Of a stretch of DNA of 64,000 bases, positions 55,219-63,458 are shown one piece after another. The notes below the pieces were generated by a model that was not told the DNA's origin, did not search any database, and worked only from the letters and a program-made list of their open reading frames with translations. The position numbers and the translations under genes are program-made. Position 1 is the first letter of the stretch; each line of letters begins with the position of its first letter. The stretch covers positions 102,389 to 166,388 of the forward strand of contig CAWGNS010000002.1 in the NCBI GenBank assembly GCA_963824095.1. The letters run 5' to 3'. Origin of the DNA: JBBDWJ01 sp963824095 (GTDB lineage: Bacteria; Acidobacteriota; Terriglobia; Bryobacterales; UBA6623).

Positions 55219-55248
55219 GTTACAAACATTAAGGGCTCCGTCCCCCTC
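55219..55248. repeat. right inverted repeat of the RAYT unit
   Basis: GTTACAAACATTAAGGGCTC followed by CGTCCCCCTC is the reverse complement, with a few mismatches, of 54417-54447 (GAGGGGGACGGAGCCC... ATTTGTAAAC). Together they enclose about 830 bp holding only the RAYT gene. Confidence 0.8.
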
Positions 55249-55403
55249 TTGCCAGTTCTTTTTGAGCGTATGTTGTTGAGTTTGTTGGGGTGGCGGGGTT
55301 GTGACCGGTTTGGCGAGTTTGAGTCCCGATCGGGTTGAGTTCGACCGACGGGGCCTCTCGCCTGCAGCGCTGTAGAAGAGGCGGCCAGGCGCGCATGGCC
55401 ACT

Positions 55404-55437
55404 CAGACGCGGTGTCTGTCACCGATCCGCCGATCTG
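55404..55437. repeat. REP-like hairpin
   Basis: Contains CGGTG-TCTGT-CACCG and the flank GATCCG...GATCTG. The core GGTG(T/C)CTGTCACCGATC is shared with 56951-56975. Confidence 0.6.
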
Positions 55438-55541
55438 CCCGCCCGATTTGCCGCTTGCTCTTCCAGGTTGGCTGCACTATACTGCCTGGCTAGTAATGGA
55501 GCAAAATCCCTTGGGAACAGTACTTAAACAGAGGTGTAATC

Positions 55542-56657
55542 ATGGGACACACGTACCTGAGTACCAGTTCCTGGATAGCCCCAGTCGAAATTCACGGTTT
55601 CTCTTCCGCAGCCATCAGAAACCTTCACGCCCCTGCCTTTGATCGACGTCTTCGGCGCATCCTTGTTCGCGCGTTCGCGAGATTTGGAACCCTTTGCGTT
55701 GCGATTCTAGTCTGTTTTCTGCCGCTGAGCGGAGCGAGCATTGAACTGGCATTTGCCTCGGACTATTCGATCACGGACCTTGGCCCGATCACCGGAGTTC
55801 CAACCCCCTACGGAGGGTTGACGTTCCAATCGGACGATCTGAACACCCTGATCATCGGTGGAGCCGCGAATACTGCCAGCGGTCAACTCTACTCCGTGGG
55901 CGTAACCCGCGACAGCTCGGGCACGGTCACTGGTTTTTCCGGGTCGGCGTCACTTTTCGCCGCGGGGGCGTACAACGATGGAGGCGTCGTCTATGGCCCA
56001 GACGATGTTCTGTTCCTCGCCCGTTGGCCGGTCAACGAACTCGGGCAGACAAAGGCAGGCAGCACCACCACAGACAAGATTGTGGATATGGCGGCGCCTG
56101 GCGTGACAGCGAGCGGGTCTGGAGGGCTTTCGTTTGTGCCCACCGGATTCCCAGGGGCGGGACAATTAAAACTCGTCAGTTGGCCTTCCGGCGATTGGTA
56201 CACGATTGGAATCGCGCCGGACGGCTCAGGCACGTTTGACGTGACCGGCGCGGCCCTTGAGACATCGATTGTCGGCGGCCCGGAAGGAATCTTCTATGTT
56301 CCGCTTGGATCGCCGGGATTTCCCAATCCGAGCATCCTGGTTTCCGAGTATTCTGCCGGCCTCGTAACGGCCTATGAAATCGATTCGAATGGCGACCCGA
56401 TTCCATCCACTCGCCAAATTTTCATCTCCGGCTTAAGCGGGGCAGAGGGTGCAGCGATTGATCCGGTGACGGGAGATTTCTTCTTCTCCACGTTCGGGAC
56501 CGGGACCGACCGAGTGTTTCGGGTCAGCGGCTTCGCACAGCCTCCAGATGCTCCTGAGCCCCCAACCGCAGTCCCCGAGCCGCGAAGCCTCTCACTTCTC
56601 GTGGGAGGGCTGATCGTCCTGTGGTCCGTCCGCAGAAACTTCAAAACACTTGGGTAG
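55542..56657 (+). CDS. PEP-CTERM sorting-domain protein
   Basis: 371 residues. After about 45 hydrophilic residues comes a hydrophobic export segment (FGTLCVAILVCFLPLSGASI). The body is a beta-propeller-like repeat (blocks 'GGVVYGPDDVLFLARWPVN', 'GPEGIFYVPLGSPGFPNPS', 'AIDPVTGDFFFSTFG'). The C-terminus is a classic PEP-CTERM signal: VPEPRSLSLLVGGLIVLW followed by RRNFK. Such proteins are processed by an exosortase and sent to the cell surface or biofilm matrix. No exosortase gene is in the window. AGAGGTG precedes the ATG. Confidence 0.92.
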   Translation: MGHTYLSTSSWIAPVEIHGFSSAAIRNLHAPAFDRRLRRILVRAFARFGTLCVAILVCFLPLSGASIELAFASDYSITDLGPITGVPTPYGGLTFQSDDLNTLIIGGAANTASGQLYSVGVTRDSSGTVTGFSGSASLFAAGAYNDGGVVYGPDDVLFLARWPVNELGQTKAGSTTTDKIVDMAAPGVTASGSGGLSFVPTGFPGAGQLKLVSWPSGDWYTIGIAPDGSGTFDVTGAALETSIVGGPEGIFYVPLGSPGFPNPSILVSEYSAGLVTAYEIDSNGDPIPSTRQIFISGLSGAEGAAIDPVTGDFFFSTFGTGTDRVFRVSGFAQPPDAPEPPTAVPEPRSLSLLVGGLIVLWSVRRNFKTLG

Positions 56658-56754
56658 GCCGGTACTGTCGCACGACACGGCATCCGTCGTTCATTGGCCC
56701 TTCTCACAGGCCGCGTACCCCGGTCGATCAGGATGCGCGACAGCTGCACGCCTG

Positions 56755-56784
56755 AAAAGGGCTCCGTCCCCTTCGTCCCCTTTC
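56755..56784. repeat. REP-like element
   Basis: AAAAGGGCTCCGTCCCCTTC and CGTCCCCTTTC. It shares GGGCTCCGTCCCC with the right repeat of the intact RAYT unit and abuts the broken end of the RAYT remnant. Confidence 0.7.
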
Positions 56785-56912
56785 CGCCTCAACAACTCTA
56801 CGCCGAGCTGCTAACACTTGTCGCGCAGAGTCTGGATGTAGGATCGCCGGTCTTCGTCTACCAGGAAGAAGTCTTGGCGATTGTTGCCCCGCTGAGTGTC
56901 CACGGTCATATG
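56785..56912 (-). pseudogene. RAYT transposase remnant
   Basis: On the minus strand from 56912: HMTVDTQRGNNRQDFFLVDE, then DRRSYIQTLRDKC, a stop codon, then QLGVELL in the same frame. This matches the N-terminal 45 residues of RAYT proteins (compare THRGNNRQDVFLTDEDRRRY in the intact copy at 54476). The HUH and tyrosine parts are missing and the fragment ends at a REP-like element. Confidence 0.85.
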
Positions 56913-56950
56913 GGCTATTCTCGGCGTTGGAGGGTGTTGTCGGGATGACG

Positions 56951-56975
56951 CAGACCGGTGCCTGTCACCGATCTG
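56951..56975. repeat. REP-like hairpin after the SIR2-like gene
   Basis: Arms CAGACCGGTG and CACCGATCTG (one mismatch) around CCTGT. It begins 6 bp after the stop codon of the SIR2-like gene, so it could also act as its transcript end. The core is shared with 55404-55437. Confidence 0.75.
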
Positions 56976-56981
56976 CCTCGT

Positions 56982-58010
56982 TCAACCAATGAGGCCGGGG
57001 TAGCCGTCTCGTACCCATTCCGCGAATGTGCTGGCCACTGATCGGAAAACGATATCGGTGTACATGCCTGAGAGGGTATTCTTAACTGCGGCTGAATCGG
57101 GGGAAACAATGAGTACCTGGTGGCCTCCCTCTGCTACCGCATTTAGAATCGGTTGGAAGGAATCTTGATCGTAGCGGTTGAAGCTGTAGCCAATCACCAC
57201 CAACACCGAGTGGCTACGCGCCAACTCCTGAGCTTGCTGATACATGATCCTGACAAACGGGGAAGCAATGGACTTCGCCTTGTTCGGTACTGGGGCAACC
57301 ACCCATTCTGGCGCATACTGCGAGTGCCCCACGCGGGCCCCCCGGAAAGGCGAGAAGCAAAATGCGATCGGGCCAGGCTCGAAATAGAACTCGGGTTCCG
57401 GCAAGGGCTCGATCCAGGCGATCTCATTGGCGCGCATCGTCGGACGTGAAAACTCCTCGGTCTCTAAGCAAAAGGTACCGTGCAAATGCAGCACGAGAGA
57501 ACCTGTCTCTAGCACTGGCTGCACGCTACCAGTGGGTTGGAGCCCGACTCGGACTGATACTCCGTACCCAGTACGGGGATCCCATCGCCCTAGCTTCATC
57601 AGAAAAAGTTCGGGCAGAGAGTCGTAGTTGAAGGTGAGATAGCTGGAAGTTTGGAAGTCCGAAAAGAAGTCAAGGTAGCAATTACCCAATGGGTCGGCAG
57701 CGCAACTTAGCCCACTCGCAAGATAATAGTCCGCCTCTTGAACTACGTCCACTAACCGCCTCATGGGTTCCGTGTCCCTTCGATCCATCGCCCGCTGGAA
57801 TAGACCCTCTATCGACTCGCCGTGGGGGAGATCCCTGAGTCCGAAACAAAGGCTCTTCAAGTCAGAAACCAGAGGATATGCGGCACTGGGTTGACGGTGT
57901 CCGTGGGGGGAGCTAGCGCTTGTCCGGGCGAACTCCGTTGCCGCGTCACCGTTGAACCCAGCACCCAGGAGGAAAAGCGGTTCTGTTCGCAAACGCCCCC
58001 TCTCATTCAT
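56982..58010 (-). CDS. orphan SIR2-like (NAD-hydrolase-type) protein
   Basis: 342 residues from the ATG at 58010 (a GTG at 58022 would add four). The SIR2-like Rossmann signature is present: LFLLGAGFN (12-20) for NAD binding, SSYLTFNYDSL with Asn128 and Asp130, VLHLHGTF with His177 at the catalytic position, and VVIGYSFNRYDQDSF (272-285) for the late NAD-contact strand. Asn and His at these places are the residues needed for NAD cleavage in defence SIR2 proteins such as ThsA and DSR2. Residues 180-270 form an extra domain of unknown kind. No helicase, Argonaute or other known partner adjoins it. It is flanked on both sides by REP-like sequences. Confidence 0.85.
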   Translation of the reverse strand: MNERGRLRTEPLFLLGAGFNGDAATEFARTSASSPHGHRQPSAAYPLVSDLKSLCFGLRDLPHGESIEGLFQRAMDRRDTEPMRRLVDVVQEADYYLASGLSCAADPLGNCYLDFFSDFQTSSYLTFNYDSLPELFLMKLGRWDPRTGYGVSVRVGLQPTGSVQPVLETGSLVLHLHGTFCLETEEFSRPTMRANEIAWIEPLPEPEFYFEPGPIAFCFSPFRGARVGHSQYAPEWVVAPVPNKAKSIASPFVRIMYQQAQELARSHSVLVVIGYSFNRYDQDSFQPILNAVAEGGHQVLIVSPDSAAVKNTLSGMYTDIVFRSVASTFAEWVRDGYPGLIG

Positions 58011-58911
58011 CTTGAACCCCACTGGGCACGACTTTTAGGGCGAAAAGGGGGCGAAAAGGGGACGAAGCCCTTTACCAATCCGCCAGCCACCCGGATCAGC
58101 CCTCGGGCCCGAAGAATGCCCGGAAGGTTTGCAGTCACCTCACACCACGCCCGCATGAGGCCCTGAGACACCGGATAGAAGAGCTCTCTCACGTGGCTGG
58201 GCCGCGGTCTCATCACAACGGTTCACAAAAAACTCACACTGATTCCAAACCACTTAGCTTACCAGCGCACCAGCAGCCCTCCCCGGGCGCGCTATCCTGT
58301 GGTCAGAAAGGTTTGGCTCGTGTGCACCGTTGAAGAGCTCTCAAGAAAGCGCCCCCGCGGTCAGCAAAAGCGTCCGCACGGAAAACGCATTCAAAAAGTG
58401 ACAAAACGAAGCCAATCCCATTTTCGAAACACCCCGCGCCACCGGACGGATTAGGAACAAGATAGGCGCCAGAGTTGAAGAAAACAACAAGCGAAAGTCC
58501 CACGACTTTCCTTCGGCCGTTATTCGTCCCCCAGAGCTGGGGAATCGGCCGAGCGGATTAGCTTCTGAGCAGATGGGAGGACAGGTCTGCGATGCAAAGC
58601 GACCACGCCCACTCGAATACTCCTTCCCGGACTCCTCGATTCCAAGCCCCGTTCATGGGGCTTTCCCCGACAGAGTCGGGCATTCGGCCGGTCCCTTACG
58701 GCCGGTAGGACGATTGCCCTCCTCTTCCAGGAGTTTGACCCTCGTGGCGAGGATATTGTAAGACGGCGCGTCCAGCCGGAAGCCTGCCGTCTTCCCTGGG
58801 CGAGCGGGCGATTCTGTCTCAGGGTAATATGGATTGGCCGAGGTTCTGAATCGGCAGGAGGCCCCGCGAACCGCTGCGGTTGCGGTGAAATGCATAGTAG
58901 GAGATCAGAAT
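58011..58911. other. long intergenic region with REP-like element
   Basis: About 900 bases between divergent genes. A REP-like G-rich element lies at 58038-58073, only 28 bp before the SIR2-like start. The rest is mixed in composition, AT-richer at 58380-58500. Open frames on both strands lack ribosome sites and recognisable content. It must hold the promoters of both flanking genes. Confidence 0.5.
58038..58073. repeat. REP-like element upstream of the SIR2-like gene
   Basis: GGGCGAAAAG occurs twice in succession, followed by GGGGACGAAGCCCTTT. The last part differs by one base from the GGGGACGGAGCCC found around the RAYT genes. Confidence 0.65.
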
Positions 58912-59226
58912 ATGGCGAAGAGCGACAAGATGGGTCCAGAGACGCAGAAGTTTCTACTGCAAGTGTTGGCGCAGCTACGACGCGAAATTGTTCATCTCAA
59001 TGTAGCGGCTCAAAAGCTGGAATCAGCGGTACGGGCCAACCGAGGCAATGGTGAGGTTGTACGAGAGCTGAAGTTATTCCGCGACTGGCTCCTCAGTTTG
59101 GCGGCCGCCTATCCGAAGATCGGCCTCAGCATGTATTCGTTATTCGGCAAGTGGAAAACTCTTCCAACAAAATACAGATTCTACTATGAAGTGATGCCCT
59201 GGGAAGGTGACTTACCCTGGGAATGA
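58912..59226 (+). CDS. small helical hypothetical protein
   Basis: 104 residues from the ATG at 58912, preceded by GTAGGAGATC. The first 75 residues are helical with a heptad-like pattern (TQKFLLQVLAQLRREIVHLN, 'KLFRDWLLSLAAAYPK'). The end is aromatic and acidic (YRFYYEVMPWEGDLPWE). No signal peptide or family is recognised. Codon use is less GC-rich than in most neighbours, consistent with acquired DNA. Nothing ties it functionally to the divergent SIR2-like gene. Confidence 0.65.
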   Translation: MAKSDKMGPETQKFLLQVLAQLRREIVHLNVAAQKLESAVRANRGNGEVVRELKLFRDWLLSLAAAYPKIGLSMYSLFGKWKTLPTKYRFYYEVMPWEGDLPWE

Positions 59227-59369
59227 ATTGAATGTATTCGAAGACAGAACGGGGAGCGACCCTGGCCTGCGGATCGAACCCAGCGCGACGCTACGCGCGC
59301 CATAGCTCCGGCCGGGTTTCCCGGAGGACGCTCAGAACTCTCGTTCCGGACTTCTTTCGATCAGCCTCG

Positions 59370-59774
59370 TCACTTCGGCGCGTCACAGTTGACCATCCAC
59401 CGGACGCCGAACTTGTCGGTCACCATCCCGAAGGCCGCCGCCCAAAATGTCTTGTCGAGCGGCATGATCACCGAGCCGTCTTGGGAGAGGTTGTCGAAGA
59501 GTTGTTTGGCCTTCGCCGGGTCGCTCAGTCCGATAGCCAGGCTCATGTTGCCGGCCTTCTCGGGCGCTTCGGGGCTCGGGTCGTCGCACACCATGACCGT
59601 CGAGTCCCCGATTTTCATCGAGCAGTGCATGATGTTTTCCGCCGGGCCTCTATCGGACATGGGTGACTCGCCCACGGTCTGAAGGAATAGCACCTCGGCG
59701 CCCAGCGCGCTCTTGTAGAACTCGATCGCCTGACGGCAATTCCCTTTAAATGCGATGTATGGACTGATCAGCAC
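59370..59774 (-). CDS. PhnB-like VOC protein
   Basis: 134 residues from a GTG at 59774 with GGAGAG five bases upstream. It follows the PhnB pattern: 'SPYIAFKGNCRQAIEFYKSA' at the start, then 'LFLQTVGESPMSD', 'HCSMKIGDSTVMVCDD', 'AKQLFDNLSQDGSVIMPLDK' and 'FWAAAFGMVTDKFGVRWMVN' at the end. Proteins of this kind are widespread 3-demethylubiquinone-methyltransferase-like VOC members whose substrate is unknown. The gene diverges from the cytochrome gene at 60031. Confidence 0.92.
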   Translation of the reverse strand: MLISPYIAFKGNCRQAIEFYKSALGAEVLFLQTVGESPMSDRGPAENIMHCSMKIGDSTVMVCDDPSPEAPEKAGNMSLAIGLSDPAKAKQLFDNLSQDGSVIMPLDKTFWAAAFGMVTDKFGVRWMVNCDAPK

Positions 59775-60030
59775 GGTTACTCTCCATAGAACACAGGCCG
59801 CGGGGGCATCTGTCGGCCGCACGCGCGGGGACGCTATTTGGCCCGCAAAGATAAACGACTCCCCAGTATAGCCCTACGTCGAGAGGCCCCAACAACCCGT
59901 GGCTACGGCGTGTCTTCTCCACCAACGTCGCACCGTGGGGTTTCGGCGCGCTTCGGTGCGCGGCCAAGGCCGATCCTTGTATCCCAGGACGAGCGACATT
60001 GGGAAATTGATATCATTCTGGGGCCGGACC

Positions 60031-60885
60031 ATGAAAAACGTTAGCCGCTTCCCTTCCCTATGGATCACCGTAGCTCTGCTGATCTCCGCGGTGCAGCCGG
60101 TTTTCGGCCAACAGAAATCGGAGCCGCCTCCGGGACAAAGCCCGGCATCCGAGCCGCGGCTGAAATCGGTGACACCGCAAACCTACGCCGATGAGCAGGT
60201 CAGCGAGGGCCAAACGCGGTTCGGCGCGCAATGCGGCTTCTGCCATGGCAAAGATGCCGCGGGCGGAGAATCGGGCCCCGACCTGACCCGCTCGGAACTG
60301 GTGGCCCAAGACGTCCGCGGCGATAAGCTCGGCCCCATGGTCCGCGCCGGGCGGCCGAACGCAGGCATGCCGGCGTTCAAGGATTTGGGTGCAACCGATC
60401 TGGACGCCATCGTCGCTTTTCTGCACAGCCAGATGGATAACTTCGCCGCGCTCAAGGGAGGCCGGCGTTCGGTGGAGGCGGAGGATCTGGCTACGGGCGA
60501 CGCTACTGCCGGCCGCGCCTACTTCAACGGAACGGGAAAGTGTTCCGCCTGCCACTCGCCCGAAGGCGATCTCGCCGGAATCGCCACCCGGTTTCAAGGA
60601 CTGGAGCTGCTGCGCAAGATGCTCTATCCCAGAGACCGGGGCGGTCCGGCGGAATCGAGAGCGACGTTTCTGCTGCCTGAGGGCGACAAGGTGGTGGCGC
60701 CGGCGGTCGCGGAAGACGATTTCACGGTGACGGTCCTGGATCCCTTGGGGGAACGCCAGACGTATGAAAAGAGCGCCGTGAAAGTAACCGTCGAGGATCT
60801 TCTCGCCGCCCATTTCGAGCAGCTTGGGAAATACACCGACGCGGATATGCACAACGTCTACGCATACCTTGCGACCTTGAAGTAG
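60031..60885 (+). CDS. exported diheme cytochrome c
   Basis: 284 residues from the ATG at 60031. Signal peptide (LWITVALLISAVQPVFGQ), a Pro-rich linker, then two c-type domains: heme site CGFCH (about 69-73) with 'AGMPAFKDLGATDLDAIVAF' giving the axial Met, and CSACH (about 158-162). The second domain is atypical beyond its heme motif and carries 'FTVTVLDPLGERQTYEKSAV', a beta-rich insert. The gene ends 7 bp before the PQQ dehydrogenase, so it is probably that enzyme's electron acceptor. Confidence 0.9.
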   Translation: MKNVSRFPSLWITVALLISAVQPVFGQQKSEPPPGQSPASEPRLKSVTPQTYADEQVSEGQTRFGAQCGFCHGKDAAGGESGPDLTRSELVAQDVRGDKLGPMVRAGRPNAGMPAFKDLGATDLDAIVAFLHSQMDNFAALKGGRRSVEAEDLATGDATAGRAYFNGTGKCSACHSPEGDLAGIATRFQGLELLRKMLYPRDRGGPAESRATFLLPEGDKVVAPAVAEDDFTVTVLDPLGERQTYEKSAVKVTVEDLLAAHFEQLGKYTDADMHNVYAYLATLK

Positions 60886-60892
60886 AGCTGCC

Positions 60893-62425
60893 ATGCGCAT
60901 CCCAAACCGAATCGCGACCTTGCTCTGTCTTGCGGCTCTGCCCCTCTGCGCGCAGAACGTCGACCCGAAGGAACTGCTGCATCCTCCCAAGGACGCCTGG
61001 CCCACCTACCACGGCGAGTACAGCGGCCGGCGCCACAGCATGCTGACGCAGATCACGCCCGACAATATCGACCGGCTCAAGCAGGTCTGGAGCTTCGAGG
61101 CCACCCAGACCCTCAAGGCTTCGCCGATTGTGGCGGATGGAGTCGTCTACATCACGGCGCCCGATAACCTGTGGGCGATCGACGCCCACACCGGCAAGGA
61201 AGTCTGGCATCACGAGCACACCCAAAACGACGCGTTTCATATCGGGCACCGCGGCGCGGCGATTCACAAGGACACGGTGTATCTCACCACGCCCGACTGC
61301 CACCTGATCGCGCTGAGCAGCAAGAACGGCGAGATCAAATGGGACGTCGTGATCGCCGATTCGAGCAAGGGCTACTGGTCGACGAACGCGCCGCTGGTGA
61401 TCCGCGATCACGTCATCGTCGGCGTCGCCGGCGACTTTGACAACCTCCCCGGCCTGTTGCGGGCGTTCGACGCGGAGACGGGCAAGCCGCAATGGAGTTT
61501 CTATAGCACGCCTCCGCCCGGCCAAAGCGAACCGCCCAGCGGCGGCGCCACCGGCGGCCAGATGTGGAACACGGGCACCTACGATCCGGAACTGAATCTG
61601 ATGTACGTCGGCACGGGAAATCCGACGCCGGTGCTCAATGGCGACGCGCGGCCGGGCGACAATCCCTGGACATGCAGCATCGTCGCGCTGAATCCCGACA
61701 CGGGAAAACTCGCCTGGGGATTCCAGGTGTCGCCGCACGACACCCACGACTGGGACGCGGCCGAGGTGCCCGTGCTGGTCGATGCCGACTTCAACGGCCA
61801 GCCGCGCAAGATGCTGCTGCAGGCTTCGCGCAACGGCTACTTCTTTGTTCTCGACCGGACCAACGGCAAAAGCCTGCTGACCAAACCGTTCGCGACGGTC
61901 AACTGGGCGAAGGGCATCGACGAGCAAGGCCGCCCGATTCCCAACCCGGCCAAGGAACCGAGCCGCGACGGCGTCCTGATCGCGCCCGACGAAGGGGGCG
62001 CCACGAATTTCTATCCGCCGAGCTTCGATCCCAAAACCGGTTTGCTGATCGTGAATGCGAAGGACGCCTACGGCATCTACTTTTTCAAGCCTACCGACGG
62101 AGCCTACGGCTGGGCCGGCGCGGACTACGGTCTGGCTGCCAAGGGGTTCCTGCGCGCCATCGATTACCGCACGGGAAAAATCGCCTGGGAGCACCCCTAT
62201 GCGAGAGGCAGCTCTGGTGCGGGAGTGCTGACCACCGCAACAGGCCTGATCATTACCGGCGACAGCGCGGAGAATTTACTGGCGGTTCGAACCAGCGACG
62301 GCGCGATTTTGTGGCACGACGAGATCGGCCGGGTGAGTGGCGCGCCGGTGACTTATGAACTCGGGGGCAAGCAGTATTTGCTCGTATCGGGCGGGGACAG
62401 CTTGTACGCCTATGCGCTCGAGTAG
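60893..62425 (+). CDS. PQQ-dependent dehydrogenase (quinoprotein alcohol dehydrogenase-like)
   Basis: 510 residues. A short signal peptide (IATLLCLAALPLCAQ) is followed by an eight-bladed propeller with tryptophan-docking repeats (LWAIDAHTGKEVWHHE, 'SIVALNPDTGKLAWGFQ', 'LRAIDYRTGKIAWEHPY'). 'YHGEYSGRRHSMLTQIT' and 'HDTHDWDAAEVPVLVD' match the quinoprotein family's N-terminus and active-site region. The vicinal Cys-Cys pair of classic methanol dehydrogenases is absent, and at 510 residues it is shorter than those enzymes. It oxidises an unknown alcohol or sugar in the periplasm and passes electrons to the cytochrome c just upstream. Confidence 0.92.
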   Translation: MRIPNRIATLLCLAALPLCAQNVDPKELLHPPKDAWPTYHGEYSGRRHSMLTQITPDNIDRLKQVWSFEATQTLKASPIVADGVVYITAPDNLWAIDAHTGKEVWHHEHTQNDAFHIGHRGAAIHKDTVYLTTPDCHLIALSSKNGEIKWDVVIADSSKGYWSTNAPLVIRDHVIVGVAGDFDNLPGLLRAFDAETGKPQWSFYSTPPPGQSEPPSGGATGGQMWNTGTYDPELNLMYVGTGNPTPVLNGDARPGDNPWTCSIVALNPDTGKLAWGFQVSPHDTHDWDAAEVPVLVDADFNGQPRKMLLQASRNGYFFVLDRTNGKSLLTKPFATVNWAKGIDEQGRPIPNPAKEPSRDGVLIAPDEGGATNFYPPSFDPKTGLLIVNAKDAYGIYFFKPTDGAYGWAGADYGLAAKGFLRAIDYRTGKIAWEHPYARGSSGAGVLTTATGLIITGDSAENLLAVRTSDGAILWHDEIGRVSGAPVTYELGGKQYLLVSGGDSLYAYALE

Positions 62426-62813
62426 AGAAAGGGGTCCCGCGCTGGCCTTCCGCATTTTGCCTCGGGATGGGAGAAGGCCCCGGCGCAGGAATCAAAGCGC
62501 CACCCCCTGGTGAACCGTTTGCGGCGTTGCACCTTCATGGCCGCGTATATTATCAATCGGGATTTATGTGGGGAGGCTGGTCGGTCGGCGGTGGACGCAT
62601 CGCAATGATGCTGACTGAAGGTACCGGAAACATCTGGATCCTATCACGCTCGCGCAACTTGCATCCCCGAAATGAGGGCAGCAACACCGGTGCACTGCGC
62701 CCCACGGCTCAGACAACAGATAGATCTCGCCGGTCCACCTCAGCGTGGTGCGGGCGCCGGCACGCTACCCACGCGGCCGAGGGCGATCGAGCCAAACCCG
62801 CCGCGTGCTGCCC
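62426..62813. other. intergenic region without recognisable content
   Basis: About 390 bases between two convergent genes. A plus-strand frame (62467-62817) has no ribosome site and no recognisable product. I see no repeats. Confidence 0.45.
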
Positions 62814-63458
62814 TTAACGAAGGGGATGATACTCACGACGGGTGCGCCGGAGGAAGAAGGCCAACGCGGCCAGACCCAACCCGAGCGAGATCCCCGTGGT
62901 CGGCTCGGGAACCGCGGAGACGTCGGACTGCGTGAGTTGATAAGCTCCGCTGTTGTCGCCGGTGTTGATGTCGTTGATACGGAACTCCAGCGAGCTGCCG
63001 TTGGCAATCATCACGCCGCTGCCGAAAATATCTCCCAGCGTACGGTTTGAGATCTCGACAAACGACGGCGGGGTTGGGCTCCCAAAGCCGGCCGAGGCAT
63101 CGGCAGGAAAAACAGGGAAAAACCCCAGCGAGCCGTTGCCGATCAGCAAGGCAGCGTAAGGGAAACCGCCGCTGAGCGTCACTTCACCCGGGTGCCCGCC
63201 CGTATTGGTGGTGGCAGGCGCAACGATGACTCCGGCGGCGTTGGCCATAAAGTTGCCGCTGGCCAGGTCCACCAGCCCATCGGCGCGCAGAGAGAGGGTG
63301 TCCGTATCGGAGAAATCGCCGGACACCACGAACGACGGCCCCGAGAATACGTCCGTGCCATTGACCGTGATCGGTGTCGAAAACGTGAGTGGGGTTGCCC
63401 AGGCCGCTGATGCAAACGACAGAACGAGGGCCAGCAAGAAGAGCAGATAGCGTTTCAA
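62814..63458 (-). CDS. PEP-CTERM sorting-domain protein
   Basis: 214 residues starting at a TTG with AAGGAG seven bases upstream. A signal peptide (LLFLLALVLSFASAAWA) precedes a beta-rich body. The C-terminus is a PEP-CTERM signal: VPEPTTGISLGLGLAALAFF followed by LRRTRRE. The body blocks 'GPSFVVSGDFSDTDTLSLRA' and 'GGFPYAALLIGNGSLGFFPV' resemble other short PEP-CTERM proteins of unknown role. It would be processed by an exosortase encoded elsewhere. Confidence 0.9.
   Translation of the reverse strand: MKRYLLFLLALVLSFASAAWATPLTFSTPITVNGTDVFSGPSFVVSGDFSDTDTLSLRADGLVDLASGNFMANAAGVIVAPATTNTGGHPGEVTLSGGFPYAALLIGNGSLGFFPVFPADASAGFGSPTPPSFVEISNRTLGDIFGSGVMIANGSSLEFRINDINTGDNSGAYQLTQSDVSAVPEPTTGISLGLGLAALAFFLRRTRREYHPLR

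Larger units (their letters stand above)
55184..55541. other. intergenic region with REP-like elements
   Basis: It holds the right-hand inverted repeat of the RAYT unit (55219-55248), a second REP-like hairpin (about 55404-55437, with CGGTGTCTGTCACCG) and the promoter of the PEP-CTERM gene, ending in AGAGGTG. Confidence 0.6.
56658..56981. other. intergenic region with RAYT remnant and REP-like hairpin
   Basis: Between two convergent genes. It holds a GGGCTCCGTCCCC element (56755-56784), a decayed RAYT fragment (56785-56912) and a hairpin at 56951-56975. Confidence 0.65.

Noticed and set aside
60722..62194. 490-codon minus-strand open frame opposite the PQQ dehydrogenase
   Set aside because: Arg/Val/Gly-rich shadow of a conserved gene, caused by high GC at third positions; no ribosome site or domain.
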